From NCBI GenBank assembly GCA_028285405.1, contig JANQPH010000055.1, positions 1 to 56,651 on the forward strand: DNA of 56,651 nt, written 5' to 3'. How positions within the stretch are numbered: the first letter of the stretch is position 1; each line of letters starts with the position of its first letter. The notes below the pieces were generated by a model. That model made no database searches and was not told the origin of the DNA. It saw nothing but the letters and a program-made list of their open reading frames with translations. The translations under genes and the position numbers were made by a program. The stretch is from Thermoleophilia bacterium. GTDB lineage: Bacteria; Actinomycetota; Thermoleophilia; Miltoncostaeales; Miltoncostaeaceae. Of the stretch, positions 16,060-23,370 are shown one piece after another.

Positions 16060-17153
16060 CCACCGAGGCGATCTGCCGACTCCCCACGCCCGAGACGCCG
16101 GAGGAGTGGACCGAGCTGCGACGGCGCGGCTGGGCGGCCCGCGAGGCGCTCGGCGACCGGGCCGTGATCCTCGGCCACCACTACCAGAAGGACGAGGTCA
16201 TCGAGTTCGCCGACGTGACCGGGGACTCGTTCCTGCTGGCGCGCCGGGGCGCCGAGGCGAGCGCCGAGCTGATCGTCTTCCTGGGCGTCTACTTCATGGC
16301 CGAGTCGGCCGACATCCTCGCCCAGGACCACCAGGCGGTCGTGCTGCCGGATCTCGGCGCGGGCTGTCACCTCGCCGAGTGCGCCGACATCTACACGGTG
16401 CGCGACGCCTGGACGCAGATGACCGAGGCCGTGCCGGGCAAGACGGTGATCCCGATCACCTACATGAACTCGGACGCCGCGCTGAAGGCCTTCGTCGGGG
16501 AGCACGGCGGCCTCGTCTGCACATCGAGCAATGCGGAGCGAGCGTTTCGATGGGCGTTCGAGCACGGGGACGCGGTGTTCTTCTTCCCCGACGAGCACCT
16601 CGGCCGAAACACCGGTGAGCGCCTCGGCATCCCGCCGGACGAGCCGCTGGTCTGGGACGCCATGAAGGCCGATCTCGGCGGGGTGGACGCGGCCGCCCTG
16701 GCCGATGCGCGCTCGATCCTGTGGAAGGGGTTCTGCAACGTCCACACCGCGTTCAACCCGTTCCAGATCGCGCGCGCCCGCAAGGAGCACCCGGGCATCA
16801 GGGTGATCGTCCACCCCGAGTGCCCGCGCCCCGTGGTCGCCGCGGCGGACGAGGACGGGAGCACCGAGTACATCATCCAGCGCTGCCAGGAGCTTCCGGC
16901 CGGCGCGACGATCGCGATCGGGACGGACTGGAACCTCGTCAACCGGCTGCGCCAGGAGCATGCCGACAAGACGATCTTCTGTCTGAACGAGCACATCTGT
17001 CCGTGCGTCACGATGAACCGCATCGACCTGCCGACGCTGGTCGGGACGCTCGAGGCGCTGGCGGACGGCGACGTGCCGAACGTGGTGAAGGTCGACGAGG
17101 AGACGACGACGTGGGCGAAGGTGGCGCTCGACCGGATGCTCGCCCTGGCCTGA
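16056..17153 (+). CDS. nadA: Quinolinate synthase
   Basis: About 365 residues from GTG 16056, in a GTGA overlap with nadB; AAGGAG (16045-16050) is 5 nt upstream. It condenses iminoaspartate with dihydroxyacetone phosphate to quinolinate using a 4Fe-4S cluster. Conserved blocks are ILGHHYQKDEVIEFAD, CHLAECADI, WKGFCNVHTAF, HPECPRPV and LNEHICPCVTMN. Candidate cluster cysteines are visible in the last four of these blocks. The direct overlap with nadB fits channelling of unstable iminoaspartate. The downstream nadC start lies within its last codons. Confidence 0.95.
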   Translation: MTTEAICRLPTPETPEEWTELRRRGWAAREALGDRAVILGHHYQKDEVIEFADVTGDSFLLARRGAEASAELIVFLGVYFMAESADILAQDHQAVVLPDLGAGCHLAECADIYTVRDAWTQMTEAVPGKTVIPITYMNSDAALKAFVGEHGGLVCTSSNAERAFRWAFEHGDAVFFFPDEHLGRNTGERLGIPPDEPLVWDAMKADLGGVDAAALADARSILWKGFCNVHTAFNPFQIARARKEHPGIRVIVHPECPRPVVAAADEDGSTEYIIQRCQELPAGATIAIGTDWNLVNRLRQEHADKTIFCLNEHICPCVTMNRIDLPTLVGTLEALADGDVPNVVKVDEETTTWAKVALDRMLALA

Positions 17154-17977
17154 GCCTCGTCGAGCTGGCCAGCCTCGCCCTCCTCGAGGATCTGGGGGAG
17201 CGAGGCGACCTCACCTCGCGTGCGGCCGTCCCCGAGGACGCGCGCGCGTCGGGCGAGGTGGTCGCTCGGGCGGACGGGGTCCTGGCCGGGACCGCCCCCG
17301 CGCAGGCGGTTGCCGAGACCGCGGGCGTCTCGGTCGCCTGGCGCGCGCAGGACGGCGCGGTCCTCCGTGCGGGGCAGGTGGTGTGCGCCCTGGCTGGACC
17401 GGCTCGGGCGCTGCTCGCGGCCGAGCGCTCGATGCTGAACCTCCTCTGCCACCTCTCGGGGATCGCGACCCTGACGGCCCGGTACGTCGAGGCGTGCGCT
17501 CCGGTTGCGGTCCTCGACTCCCGCAAGACGACGCCGGGCCTCCGGCAGCTCGAGAAGGCGGCGGTCGCCGCGGGCGGTGGCGTGAACCACCGGCTGGGCC
17601 TCGACGATCGGGTGCTCGTCAAGGACAACCACCTCGCGCTGGGTGCTCGGCCGCTGGACGAGGTCGTCCGCCGCGCCCGGGCGGAGACGCCGGACGTCGT
17701 GGTCGAGATCGAGACGGACGATCTGGCCGGGCTGGAGACGGCCATCGAGGCCGGGGCGGACTGGGTGCTCCTCGACAACATGGACGCCCCGGCGCTGGCG
17801 GAGGCGGTGGTGATGGCCGCCGGCCGGGTGCGCCTGGAGGCGTCCGGCGGGATGACCCTCGAGCGGGCTCGCGCGGCCGCGCGTACCGGCGTCGACGCGA
17901 TCAGCGTGGGCGCGCTGACCCACTCGGCCCCCGTGCTCGACCTGGGGCTCGACTTCGCGCCGGGGGCCTCGTGCTGA
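17111..17977 (+). CDS. nadC: Nicotinate-nucleotide diphosphorylase (carboxylating)
   Basis: Converts quinolinate and PRPP to nicotinate mononucleotide, completing the operon's pathway segment. The start is set at GTG 17111, which has GAGGAG (17097-17102) 8 nt upstream and gives 288 residues; this overlaps nadA by 43 bp. A CTG at 17150, overlapping the nadA stop as CTGA, is the alternative and matches a pattern at other junctions here. Conserved sequence includes EDLGERGDLTSRA, LDSRKTTPGLRQLEKAAVAAGGG with NHRLGLDDRVLVKDNHL, and the C-terminal LEASGGMTLERARAAARTGVDAISVGALTHS. A tiny membrane ORF overlaps its end. Confidence 0.93.
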   Translation: MGEGGARPDARPGLSLVELASLALLEDLGERGDLTSRAAVPEDARASGEVVARADGVLAGTAPAQAVAETAGVSVAWRAQDGAVLRAGQVVCALAGPARALLAAERSMLNLLCHLSGIATLTARYVEACAPVAVLDSRKTTPGLRQLEKAAVAAGGGVNHRLGLDDRVLVKDNHLALGARPLDEVVRRARAETPDVVVEIETDDLAGLETAIEAGADWVLLDNMDAPALAEAVVMAAGRVRLEASGGMTLERARAAARTGVDAISVGALTHSAPVLDLGLDFAPGASC

Positions 17978-18099
17978 CCCTGGCATTGCTCGCGGCGGCG
18001 GTCGGACTCGTGCTCGGCGGGACGCTGGCGCTGCTCCGTCAGCGGCACCAGCGCCGGAGCCAGGGGCGCCGGCCACCCCCAGGCCCCCCGGAGGCCTGA
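17971..18099 (+). CDS. Tiny single-pass membrane protein
   Basis: 42 residues from GTG 17971, overlapping the nadC stop by 7 bp. One hydrophobic helix, LTLALLAAAVGLVLGGTLALL, is followed by a basic, proline-rich tail (RQRHQRRSQGRRPPPG), the layout of a cytosol-facing anchored peptide. A G-rich stretch just upstream could serve as ribosome site. No homolog is recognised; the coupled position supports it, the small size counts against it. Confidence 0.4.
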   Translation: MLTLALLAAAVGLVLGGTLALLRQRHQRRSQGRRPPPGPPEA

Positions 18100-18106
18100 C
18101 CCGACC

Positions 18107-19165
18107 TCAGGCCGGCGAGAGCGGCTCGAACCCGACGACCTCGATTCCGTAGCCGGCGAGGCCGACGATCCGGCGTGGGTGGTCGGTCAGGATGCGGATC
18201 CGGCGCACGCCGAGGTCGACGAGGATCTGGGCGCCGATTCCGTAGTCCCGCAGCAGCGCGCCCGTGACACCCGGCCGAGCGCTCTGGCTCCCGAGCGGAT
18301 CGAGCCCGCGGTCCTGGCGGCCCACGTAGACGAACGCGCCCCGGCCTTCGGCGGCGATCGCCGCCAGCGCGCGCCCGATCTCGCCGTCGGCGCCCCACCC
18401 GCCGAACCGGTCGTTCAGGATGCGCTCGGCATGGACGCGTACCAGCACGGGCTCGTCCGGTCCGAGCTCGCCGAGCGTCAGCGCGAGATGGTGACGACCG
18501 TCGAGGGCGGTGTCGTAGCCGACGGCGGTGAACTCGGCCCATCTGGTGGGCAGCCGCGCGCGGGCGCGGCTGCTGATCGTGCGCTCGTGGCTCATGCGGT
18601 GGGCGATCAGCTCGGCCATCGTGATCCGGGGGGCGTCTTCGGGTGGGTCGTCCACCCGTGCGACGGCGCAGGCGGCGACGATGCCCGCGATCCGCGCCAG
18701 GTCGATGGCGGCCTCGGCCGCGCCGGCGCGCTCGAGCACCCCGCCCGCGCGGGCCGCCACCGGGACCAGCGGTCCGCCCGGGACCAGGTCCTCGGGCGCC
18801 GCCTCGGGGTCGATCGCCGCCATCAGCCCCCGCTCGACGCGGTCCGGGGCCTGGCGGGCACCCACCATGGCGTCCTCGCCGCCGGCGTCGTTGGCGCGGA
18901 CCGCCGCCAGCAGCCGCAGCTCCTCGGCCCGCCCTTCGGTGAGGGCGAGCCGGACCGGTGCGCTCGCCGCCTCCGTCAGGCGACGGGTCGAGTCCGGGGT
19001 GGCGAACTGGCAGCCGAGGACCGCCGAGGCGCCGCCGGCGGGACCGTCCATGTCGGCGACGACGACGATCGCGCCCCGCGCGAGCTCAGCGGCGACCGAA
19101 ACCACCGGGTCCCGCGTGTCGACGGGGTCGCCGAGCCCCGAGGCGTCGGGTCTGGTCGAGGACAT
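18107..19165 (-). CDS. RibBA-like protein with degenerate active sites
   Basis: 352 residues. The C-terminal half follows the GTP cyclohydrolase II fold: HHLALTLGELGPDEPVLVRVHAE, GRGAFVYVGRQDRGLDPLG, and DYGIGAQILVDLGVRRIRILTDHP. The zinc-binding segment, normally HSECLTGDVFGSLRCDC, reads HAERILNDRFGGWGAD, with all three cysteines lost. The N-terminal half resembles 3,4-DHBP synthase, but the RENEGD metal/substrate loop is replaced by DGPAGGASAV. It is therefore unlikely to make riboflavin precursors and may be regulatory or bind another nucleotide. It is divergent from the fur-family gene, with only 20 bp between the starts and overlapping -10 boxes. ATG 19165 fits the promoter. Confidence 0.75.
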   Translation of the reverse strand: MSSTRPDASGLGDPVDTRDPVVSVAAELARGAIVVVADMDGPAGGASAVLGCQFATPDSTRRLTEAASAPVRLALTEGRAEELRLLAAVRANDAGGEDAMVGARQAPDRVERGLMAAIDPEAAPEDLVPGGPLVPVAARAGGVLERAGAAEAAIDLARIAGIVAACAVARVDDPPEDAPRITMAELIAHRMSHERTISSRARARLPTRWAEFTAVGYDTALDGRHHLALTLGELGPDEPVLVRVHAERILNDRFGGWGADGEIGRALAAIAAEGRGAFVYVGRQDRGLDPLGSQSARPGVTGALLRDYGIGAQILVDLGVRRIRILTDHPRRIVGLAGYGIEVVGFEPLSPA

Positions 19166-19173
19166 CTGCTCGC

Positions 19174-19180
19174 TACGCTA
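19174..19180. promoter_or_regulatory. Overlapping divergent -10 boxes
   Basis: The 7-bp TACGCTA reads TACGCT on the plus strand (6 nt before GTG 19186) and TAGCGT on the minus strand (9 nt before ATG 19165). RNA polymerase can occupy only one direction at a time, so the Fur-family gene and the RibBA-like gene should exclude each other's transcription. Confidence 0.5.
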
Positions 19181-19185
19181 CTGGT

Positions 19186-19671
19186 GTGGCCACACCCGCG
19201 TCGCTCGAGGAGGACTCCCAGGGGGCCGCGCTCGCCTGGCCCGACCACGCGCGGGAGGTGCTCGCGCAGAACGGGTACCGGCTCGGCGGCGCGCGCGCGG
19301 CGGTGATCACCGCACTCGCCGAGCACGGGTGCGCCGCGTCCGCGGCCGAGCTCCACGGCGCCGCGCGGGCCGAGGGGGCCGACCTGGGTCTTGCCAGCGT
19401 CTATCGCGCGCTGGAGCTGCTCGAGGAGCTGGGTGTCGCCAAGCGCGTCGAGCTCGGCGAGCGCGGCGCCCGGTTCGAGGCGATCGGACCCCTCGGCGAT
19501 CACCACCACCACATGGTCTGCGAGTCGTGCGGCACGGTCGAGCCGTTCGAGGACGGTGATCTCGAGCAGGCGCTCACGACGGCTGCGCAGCGGCAGGGGT
19601 TCACCCCGCTGGCCCACGAGGTCGTGTTCCAGGGCCGGTGTGGGTCGTGCGGTCCCGGGGAGGACGCCTGA
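19186..19671 (+). CDS. Fur-family metal-responsive transcriptional repressor
   Basis: About 161 residues from the leaderless GTG 19186. The N-terminal winged helix contains LGLASVYRALELLEELGVAKRV, the conserved recognition-helix block. The dimerisation domain has HHHHMVCESCGTVEPFED, with the His cluster and first CxxC, and the C-terminus ends CGSCG, giving the second CxxC of the structural zinc site. Fur, Zur and PerR cannot be told apart with confidence from these residues. It lies divergent to the RibBA-like gene and 4 bp over birA. The target genes are unknown; the intergenic region holds no obvious Fur box. Confidence 0.88.
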   Translation: MATPASLEEDSQGAALAWPDHAREVLAQNGYRLGGARAAVITALAEHGCAASAAELHGAARAEGADLGLASVYRALELLEELGVAKRVELGERGARFEAIGPLGDHHHHMVCESCGTVEPFEDGDLEQALTTAAQRQGFTPLAHEVVFQGRCGSCGPGEDA

Positions 19672-20453
19672 GCGCCGACGACGTCGACCTCGCGCGACTC
19701 GGGGGTCGCCTTCGGGCGCCGATCGCCGGGCCGATCGAGTGGCATCGCGAGGTCGGCTCCACGAACGATCTGCTCGCCCAGCGCGCCCGCGAGGGCGCGC
19801 CGGAGGGCGCGATCGTCTGCGCCGACCACCAGACCGCCGGCCGAGGTCGGCTGGGGCGCGAGTGGCAGGACGTCCCGGGCAGAGCGCTCGCGATGTCGGT
19901 GCTGCTCCGTCCGCCGCCACACGTCGCGGCCCATGCCGGTGTGCTGCCGGTGCTCGTGGCCACCGCGGTCGCGCAGGGCATCGGCGACGACGCCCAGGTG
20001 GCCTGGCCCAACGACGTGGTGCTGGGCGGGCGCAAGGTGTCGGGGATCCTGCTCGAGGCCGCGTGGGAAGCGTCGGCGCTGACCTGGGTCGTGGTTGGCA
20101 TGGGGGTGAACGTCAGGGGCGCACCCGACGTTCCGCCGGGCACGTGGCCGGTGGGCGTGCTCGACGAGCGTGACCCCGACCCGTCCCGCGAGGCCGTGGC
20201 AGGGCGGATCCTGGAGGCGCTCGCCGGTCGCTATTCGGATCTCTGTGAGGCCGGGCCCCGCTCGATCGTGACGGCCTTCACCGCCAGGGACGCGCTGGCG
20301 GGCCGGGTCGTCCGGCTCCGCGAGGCAGACGAGGTCACCGAGGGCTCGGCGGAGGGCATCACCGAGGACGGCGGGCTTCGGCTCCGGACTCCCGGCGGCG
20401 TGGTCGTCGTGGCGTCGGCCGATCGGCTCGAGCTGCTCGCGCCGACCGGCTGA
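19668..20453 (+). CDS. birA: Biotin--[acetyl-CoA-carboxylase] ligase (monofunctional)
   Basis: Attaches biotin to carboxylase carrier proteins through biotinyl-AMP. The catalytic core shows EVGSTNDLLAQRA, the biotin/AMP loop ADHQTAGRGRLGREW, and WPNDVVLGGRKVSGIL followed by VVVGMGVNV. A BPL C-terminal SH3-like domain ends the protein. There is no N-terminal winged helix, so it is not a repressor. The start is placed at CTG 19668, which overlaps the fur-family stop as CTGA and has GGGGAGG 4 nt upstream (261 residues). GTG 19638 or 19647 would need a 25-34 bp overlap and have no comparable ribosome site. Confidence 0.9.
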   Translation: MSADDVDLARLGGRLRAPIAGPIEWHREVGSTNDLLAQRAREGAPEGAIVCADHQTAGRGRLGREWQDVPGRALAMSVLLRPPPHVAAHAGVLPVLVATAVAQGIGDDAQVAWPNDVVLGGRKVSGILLEAAWEASALTWVVVGMGVNVRGAPDVPPGTWPVGVLDERDPDPSREAVAGRILEALAGRYSDLCEAGPRSIVTAFTARDALAGRVVRLREADEVTEGSAEGITEDGGLRLRTPGGVVVVASADRLELLAPTG

Positions 20454-20517
20454 TCGCGGGCGACGCTCGCAACACGCGGGCGACCGGACGACAGCAGGGA
20501 TTTCACCGGTCCCGGCG

Positions 20518-20523
20518 TATCTT
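20518..20523 (+). promoter_or_regulatory. -10 box of a leaderless promoter (TATCTT)
   Basis: TATCTT, 7 nt, then GTG 20531. It starts a new transcription unit for the ABC exporter pair, 78 bp after birA. Confidence 0.55.
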
Positions 20524-20530
20524 CGGCTGC

Positions 20531-22066
20531 GTGTCGGAGCTGGCCGTGAGTGCCCACGGGCTCGAGCGCCGATTCGGCCGCGTCGACGCGGTCGCGGGGG
20601 TCGACCTCGCGATCCGGCGGGGCGAGGTCTACGGCTTTCTGGGTCCCAACGGGGCGGGCAAATCCACCGTTGTCCGCATCCTCTGCACGCTGCTCCTTCC
20701 GAGCGCGGGCCGAGCGACCGTGGCCGGATTCGACATCCTCGACGACCCGCAGGCGGTGCGGCTTCGGATCGGCGCCGCGCTGCAGGAGGCCTCGCTCGAC
20801 GACCGCCAGACCGGGCTCGAGCTGTTGCGGGTCCAGGCGCGCCTCTACGGCCTTCGCGGCAAGCAGATCAGGCGTCGGATCGACGCGGTGCGCGAGCTGA
20901 TCGAGCTCGACGACGCCCTCACGCGCCGCATCGGCACCTACTCCGGGGGCATGAAGCGCAGGCTCGACCTGGCGACGGCGCTGATCCACGAGCCCGAGGT
21001 GGTCTTCCTCGACGAGCCGACGACCGGACTCGACCCCGTGAGCCGCATGCGCGTGTGGGAGGAGGTCGAGCGCCTGAATCGCGAGACCGGCACGACGATC
21101 TTCCTGACGACCCAGTACCTGGAGGAGGCCGACCGGCTCGCCAATCGGGTCGGGATCATCGACGGCGGCAAGATCGTGGGGGAGGGGACCCCGGCGGCGC
21201 TCAAGCAATCGGTGGGGCGCGATCTGGTCGTCGTGCAGGTCGACCAGCCGGAGCTGGCGAGCGCGGCGCTCGCGGACCTCGGGCCGGTCGAGTCGGTGGC
21301 GGCGCACGGGCACGAGGTCGCCGCGAGCGTCCAGAACGGCCCGGCCGCCGTCACGCCGATCGCGCTGGCGCTCGAGCGCGCCTCGGTGCGCGTCGACGAG
21401 CTCAGCATGCGCCAGCCCACGCTCGACGACGTCTTCCTCGAGCTGACCGGTGCACGGCTGCAGGACGAGGAGTTCGCCGAGGAGGAGGACGAGAGCCCGC
21501 CCGAGGGGGCCGCGAGCACTGCCGAGATGCAGCGCGTCGCACCGGCGGCGGCCGCGAGCGCGCGGCGCCGGCCCCCGCCCTCGCGCCCGCCGGCGACCTC
21601 TCGGCGTCAGCGGGTGGCGGGTCGCGCCGCGCTCGCGCTCTGGGTCGTCGCGGTGCTGGTCGGGCTCGGCGCCTACGCGTGGATCGCCGACCCGCTCGGA
21701 GTCCGGGACTCGGACGAGCCCGCCCCCGAGGAGCCGACCCCGGCCGCGGTGGCTCCGTCGCAGGACGAGGCGGCTGAGACCGTGACCAGCCCGCCCGCGG
21801 CCGTCACGTCGGCCGAGCTCGTGGTCGAGGGCGTCGCGCCCTCGGGCTCGTGGGTGCAGCTGCGAGAGGGCGACGAGCTCGCGCCGATCGTCTTCGAGGG
21901 CACCTTCCTGCCCGAGCAGTCCGAGTCGTTCCCGGTCACGGATCCGCTGTGGGTGCGGGTCGGCAACACCGGCGGCGTCGTCGTCTCGCTCGACGGTGCG
22001 CCCCAGGACATCTCGGGCGGGACCGCCAACTTCCTCGTGACCCCCGCCGGGATCAGGCCGGCATGA
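20531..22066 (+). CDS. ABC-2 exporter ATPase fused to a membrane anchor and RodZ-type DUF4115 domain
   Basis: 511 residues in one frame. Residues 1-305 form a DrrA/CcmA-type ATPase: Walker A GPNGAGKS (38-45), signature YSGGM (137-141), Walker B VVFLDEP (157-163), and a C-terminal DUF4162-like region. An acidic then proline/arginine-rich linker (306-363) leads to a hydrophobic helix (366-386, ALALWVVAVLVGLGAYAWI). A Pro/Glu spacer and a beta domain (about 428-507) follow with SGSWVQLREG, FEGTFLPEQSESFPV and PLWVRVGNTGGVVVSLDG. That order of blocks is the periplasmic/extracellular DUF4115 domain of RodZ. An ABC ATPase with its own transmembrane anchor and outside domain is unusual. The permease follows in an ATGA overlap. 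Confidence 0.88.
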   Translation: MSELAVSAHGLERRFGRVDAVAGVDLAIRRGEVYGFLGPNGAGKSTVVRILCTLLLPSAGRATVAGFDILDDPQAVRLRIGAALQEASLDDRQTGLELLRVQARLYGLRGKQIRRRIDAVRELIELDDALTRRIGTYSGGMKRRLDLATALIHEPEVVFLDEPTTGLDPVSRMRVWEEVERLNRETGTTIFLTTQYLEEADRLANRVGIIDGGKIVGEGTPAALKQSVGRDLVVVQVDQPELASAALADLGPVESVAAHGHEVAASVQNGPAAVTPIALALERASVRVDELSMRQPTLDDVFLELTGARLQDEEFAEEEDESPPEGAASTAEMQRVAPAAAASARRRPPPSRPPATSRRQRVAGRAALALWVVAVLVGLGAYAWIADPLGVRDSDEPAPEEPTPAAVAPSQDEAAETVTSPPAAVTSAELVVEGVAPSGSWVQLREGDELAPIVFEGTFLPEQSESFPVTDPLWVRVGNTGGVVVSLDGAPQDISGGTANFLVTPAGIRPA

Positions 22067-23055
22067 GGCACTGCCCCGAATGCGGCCAGGAGGTCAACAC
22101 CTGGCATCGGCCCCACTGCTCTCGGGCGGGCCGGCTCGTGCGTCCCGAGTGGGGGTGGAGTGCTCCCCAGCCTGCGACCGGCCGGGACGAGCGCGTCATC
22201 GACGACCAGCTCGATCTGTCGGGCCGGCCGGCCGGCCGCGGGGCGTCACGGCGCAGGAGGAGCCAGCGGTCCGACTCGGGCGCTCGGCCCAGCGGCTTCG
22301 TGCGCGACACGATCACCGTCGCCGGCCGCGGCTTGCGCTCGATCCCGCGCGACATCGAGTCGGTCGTGCCGGCGGTCGTCGTGCCGGTGTTCCTCTTTGC
22401 GGTCATCGTCGGCTCGCTGAACGAGACCACGACGGCGATCCTGCCGCCCGGCTTCGACTTCGAGGCATTCCAGATCCCGGTGGCGATCATCTTCGCCGTG
22501 ACCGGCGTCAGCCGGGCCACCGTGCTCGTGCTCGACGTCCAGAGCGGCTATCTGGATCGGCTGCTCATGACGCCCGTTCGGCGCTTGGCGATCCTGCTGG
22601 GGCTGATGGTGTCCGACTTCGTGCTGGTCGTCGCCCTCGCGGTGCTGCCCGTCGCGCTCGGGTTCGCGCTCGGCGTCGAGTTCGCGTCCGGCGCGCTCGG
22701 CGTGCTCGCCTTCCTCGGGCTCGCAGGGTTGTGGGGCGTGGCGTTCGCCGGCTTCCCGTACGCCGTGGCGCTGCGAACCGGGAGCCCCGCCGCCGTCAAC
22801 TCGGCGTTCATCATCACGCTGCCCTTCATCTTCCTCACCACGGCGTTCGTGCCGGAGGAGCTGCTGTCGGGCTGGCTGCAGGAGGTCGCCAAGTACAACC
22901 CCGTGACCTACGTCCTCGAGGGGCTGCGGTCGCTGATCGTGGTGGGGTGGGACACCGACGCGCTGATCAAGGCGATCATCGCCACCGTTGGACTGGGGAT
23001 CGTCGCGACGACCCTGTCGCTGCTGGCGCTGCGCAGCCGAACCTCTCGGGGGTAG
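22063..23055 (+). CDS. ABC-2 type permease with an N-terminal zinc ribbon
   Basis: 330 residues from ATG 22063 (ATGA overlap with the ATPase). The first 20 residues, MRHCPECGQEVNTWHRPHCS, carry a CxxC and an HxxxC that could bind zinc, followed by a basic, disordered linker to about residue 85. The rest is an ABC-2 membrane domain with six hydrophobic segments. It includes VVVPVFLFAVIVGSL, SGYLDRLLMTPVRRLAILLG (the conserved cytosolic helix of DrrB-like permeases) and a last helix ATVGLGIVATTLSLLALRS. The AQNPVTY-type block appears as KYNPVTYVLEGLRSL. With the ATPase it should form a drug or lipid exporter; the substrate is unknown. The zinc ribbon is an unusual addition. Confidence 0.85.
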   Translation: MRHCPECGQEVNTWHRPHCSRAGRLVRPEWGWSAPQPATGRDERVIDDQLDLSGRPAGRGASRRRRSQRSDSGARPSGFVRDTITVAGRGLRSIPRDIESVVPAVVVPVFLFAVIVGSLNETTTAILPPGFDFEAFQIPVAIIFAVTGVSRATVLVLDVQSGYLDRLLMTPVRRLAILLGLMVSDFVLVVALAVLPVALGFALGVEFASGALGVLAFLGLAGLWGVAFAGFPYAVALRTGSPAAVNSAFIITLPFIFLTTAFVPEELLSGWLQEVAKYNPVTYVLEGLRSLIVVGWDTDALIKAIIATVGLGIVATTLSLLALRSRTSRG

Positions 23056-23156
23056 CGAGTCGGGCGGTGGCCTGCGCGGGTGGCGCTCCCGACGGGGCGA
23101 CCAGCAGCGCGAAACCGTCGGGGTTGCAGGTGCGGCTCGCCCGGAAACCGCTGCGC

Positions 23157-23162
23157 TATAGT
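23157..23162 (+). promoter_or_regulatory. -10 box (TATAGT) of the tRNA-His/tRNA-Leu/tig unit
   Basis: TATAGT is the closest match to the TATAAT consensus in the window and lies 30 bp before tRNA-His. The two tRNAs and tig follow within 210 bp with no other strong box, so they are probably one primary transcript. Confidence 0.5.
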
Positions 23163-23191
23163 CGCCCAGCACGGGCCCGCAGCCCGGCCAT

Positions 23192-23264
23192 GGTGAACGT
23201 AGCTCAGCGGTAGAGCTCCTGGTTGTGGTCCAGGCGGTCGCGGGTTCGATTCCCGCCGTTCACC
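23192..23264 (+). tRNA. tRNA-His (anticodon GTG)
   Basis: The acceptor GTGAACG (23193-23199) pairs with CGTTCAC (23257-23263). An extra G at 23192 (G-1) faces C at 23264, the identity feature of tRNA-His. The anticodon loop is TTGTGGT and the T stem GCGGG/CCCGC encloses TTCGATT. No CCA is encoded. Confidence 0.96.
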
Positions 23265-23283
23265 CTCTGGGTGCCGGTCTCGA

Positions 23284-23365
23284 GCGGGTGTGGCGGAATC
23301 GGTAGACGCGCTAGGTTTAGGTCCTAGTGGGGAGACCCGTGGAGGTTCGAGTCCTCTCACCCGCA
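23284..23365 (+). tRNA. tRNA-Leu (anticodon TAG)
   Basis: 82 nt with the long variable arm of class II tRNAs (GTGGGGAGACCCGT region). The acceptor GCGGGTG (23284-23290) pairs with CACCCGC (23358-23364), and the discriminator is A. The anticodon stem CTAGG/CCTAG has loop TTTAGGT. It ends 5 nt before the tig start codon. Confidence 0.96.
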
Positions 23366-23370
23366 TCGGC

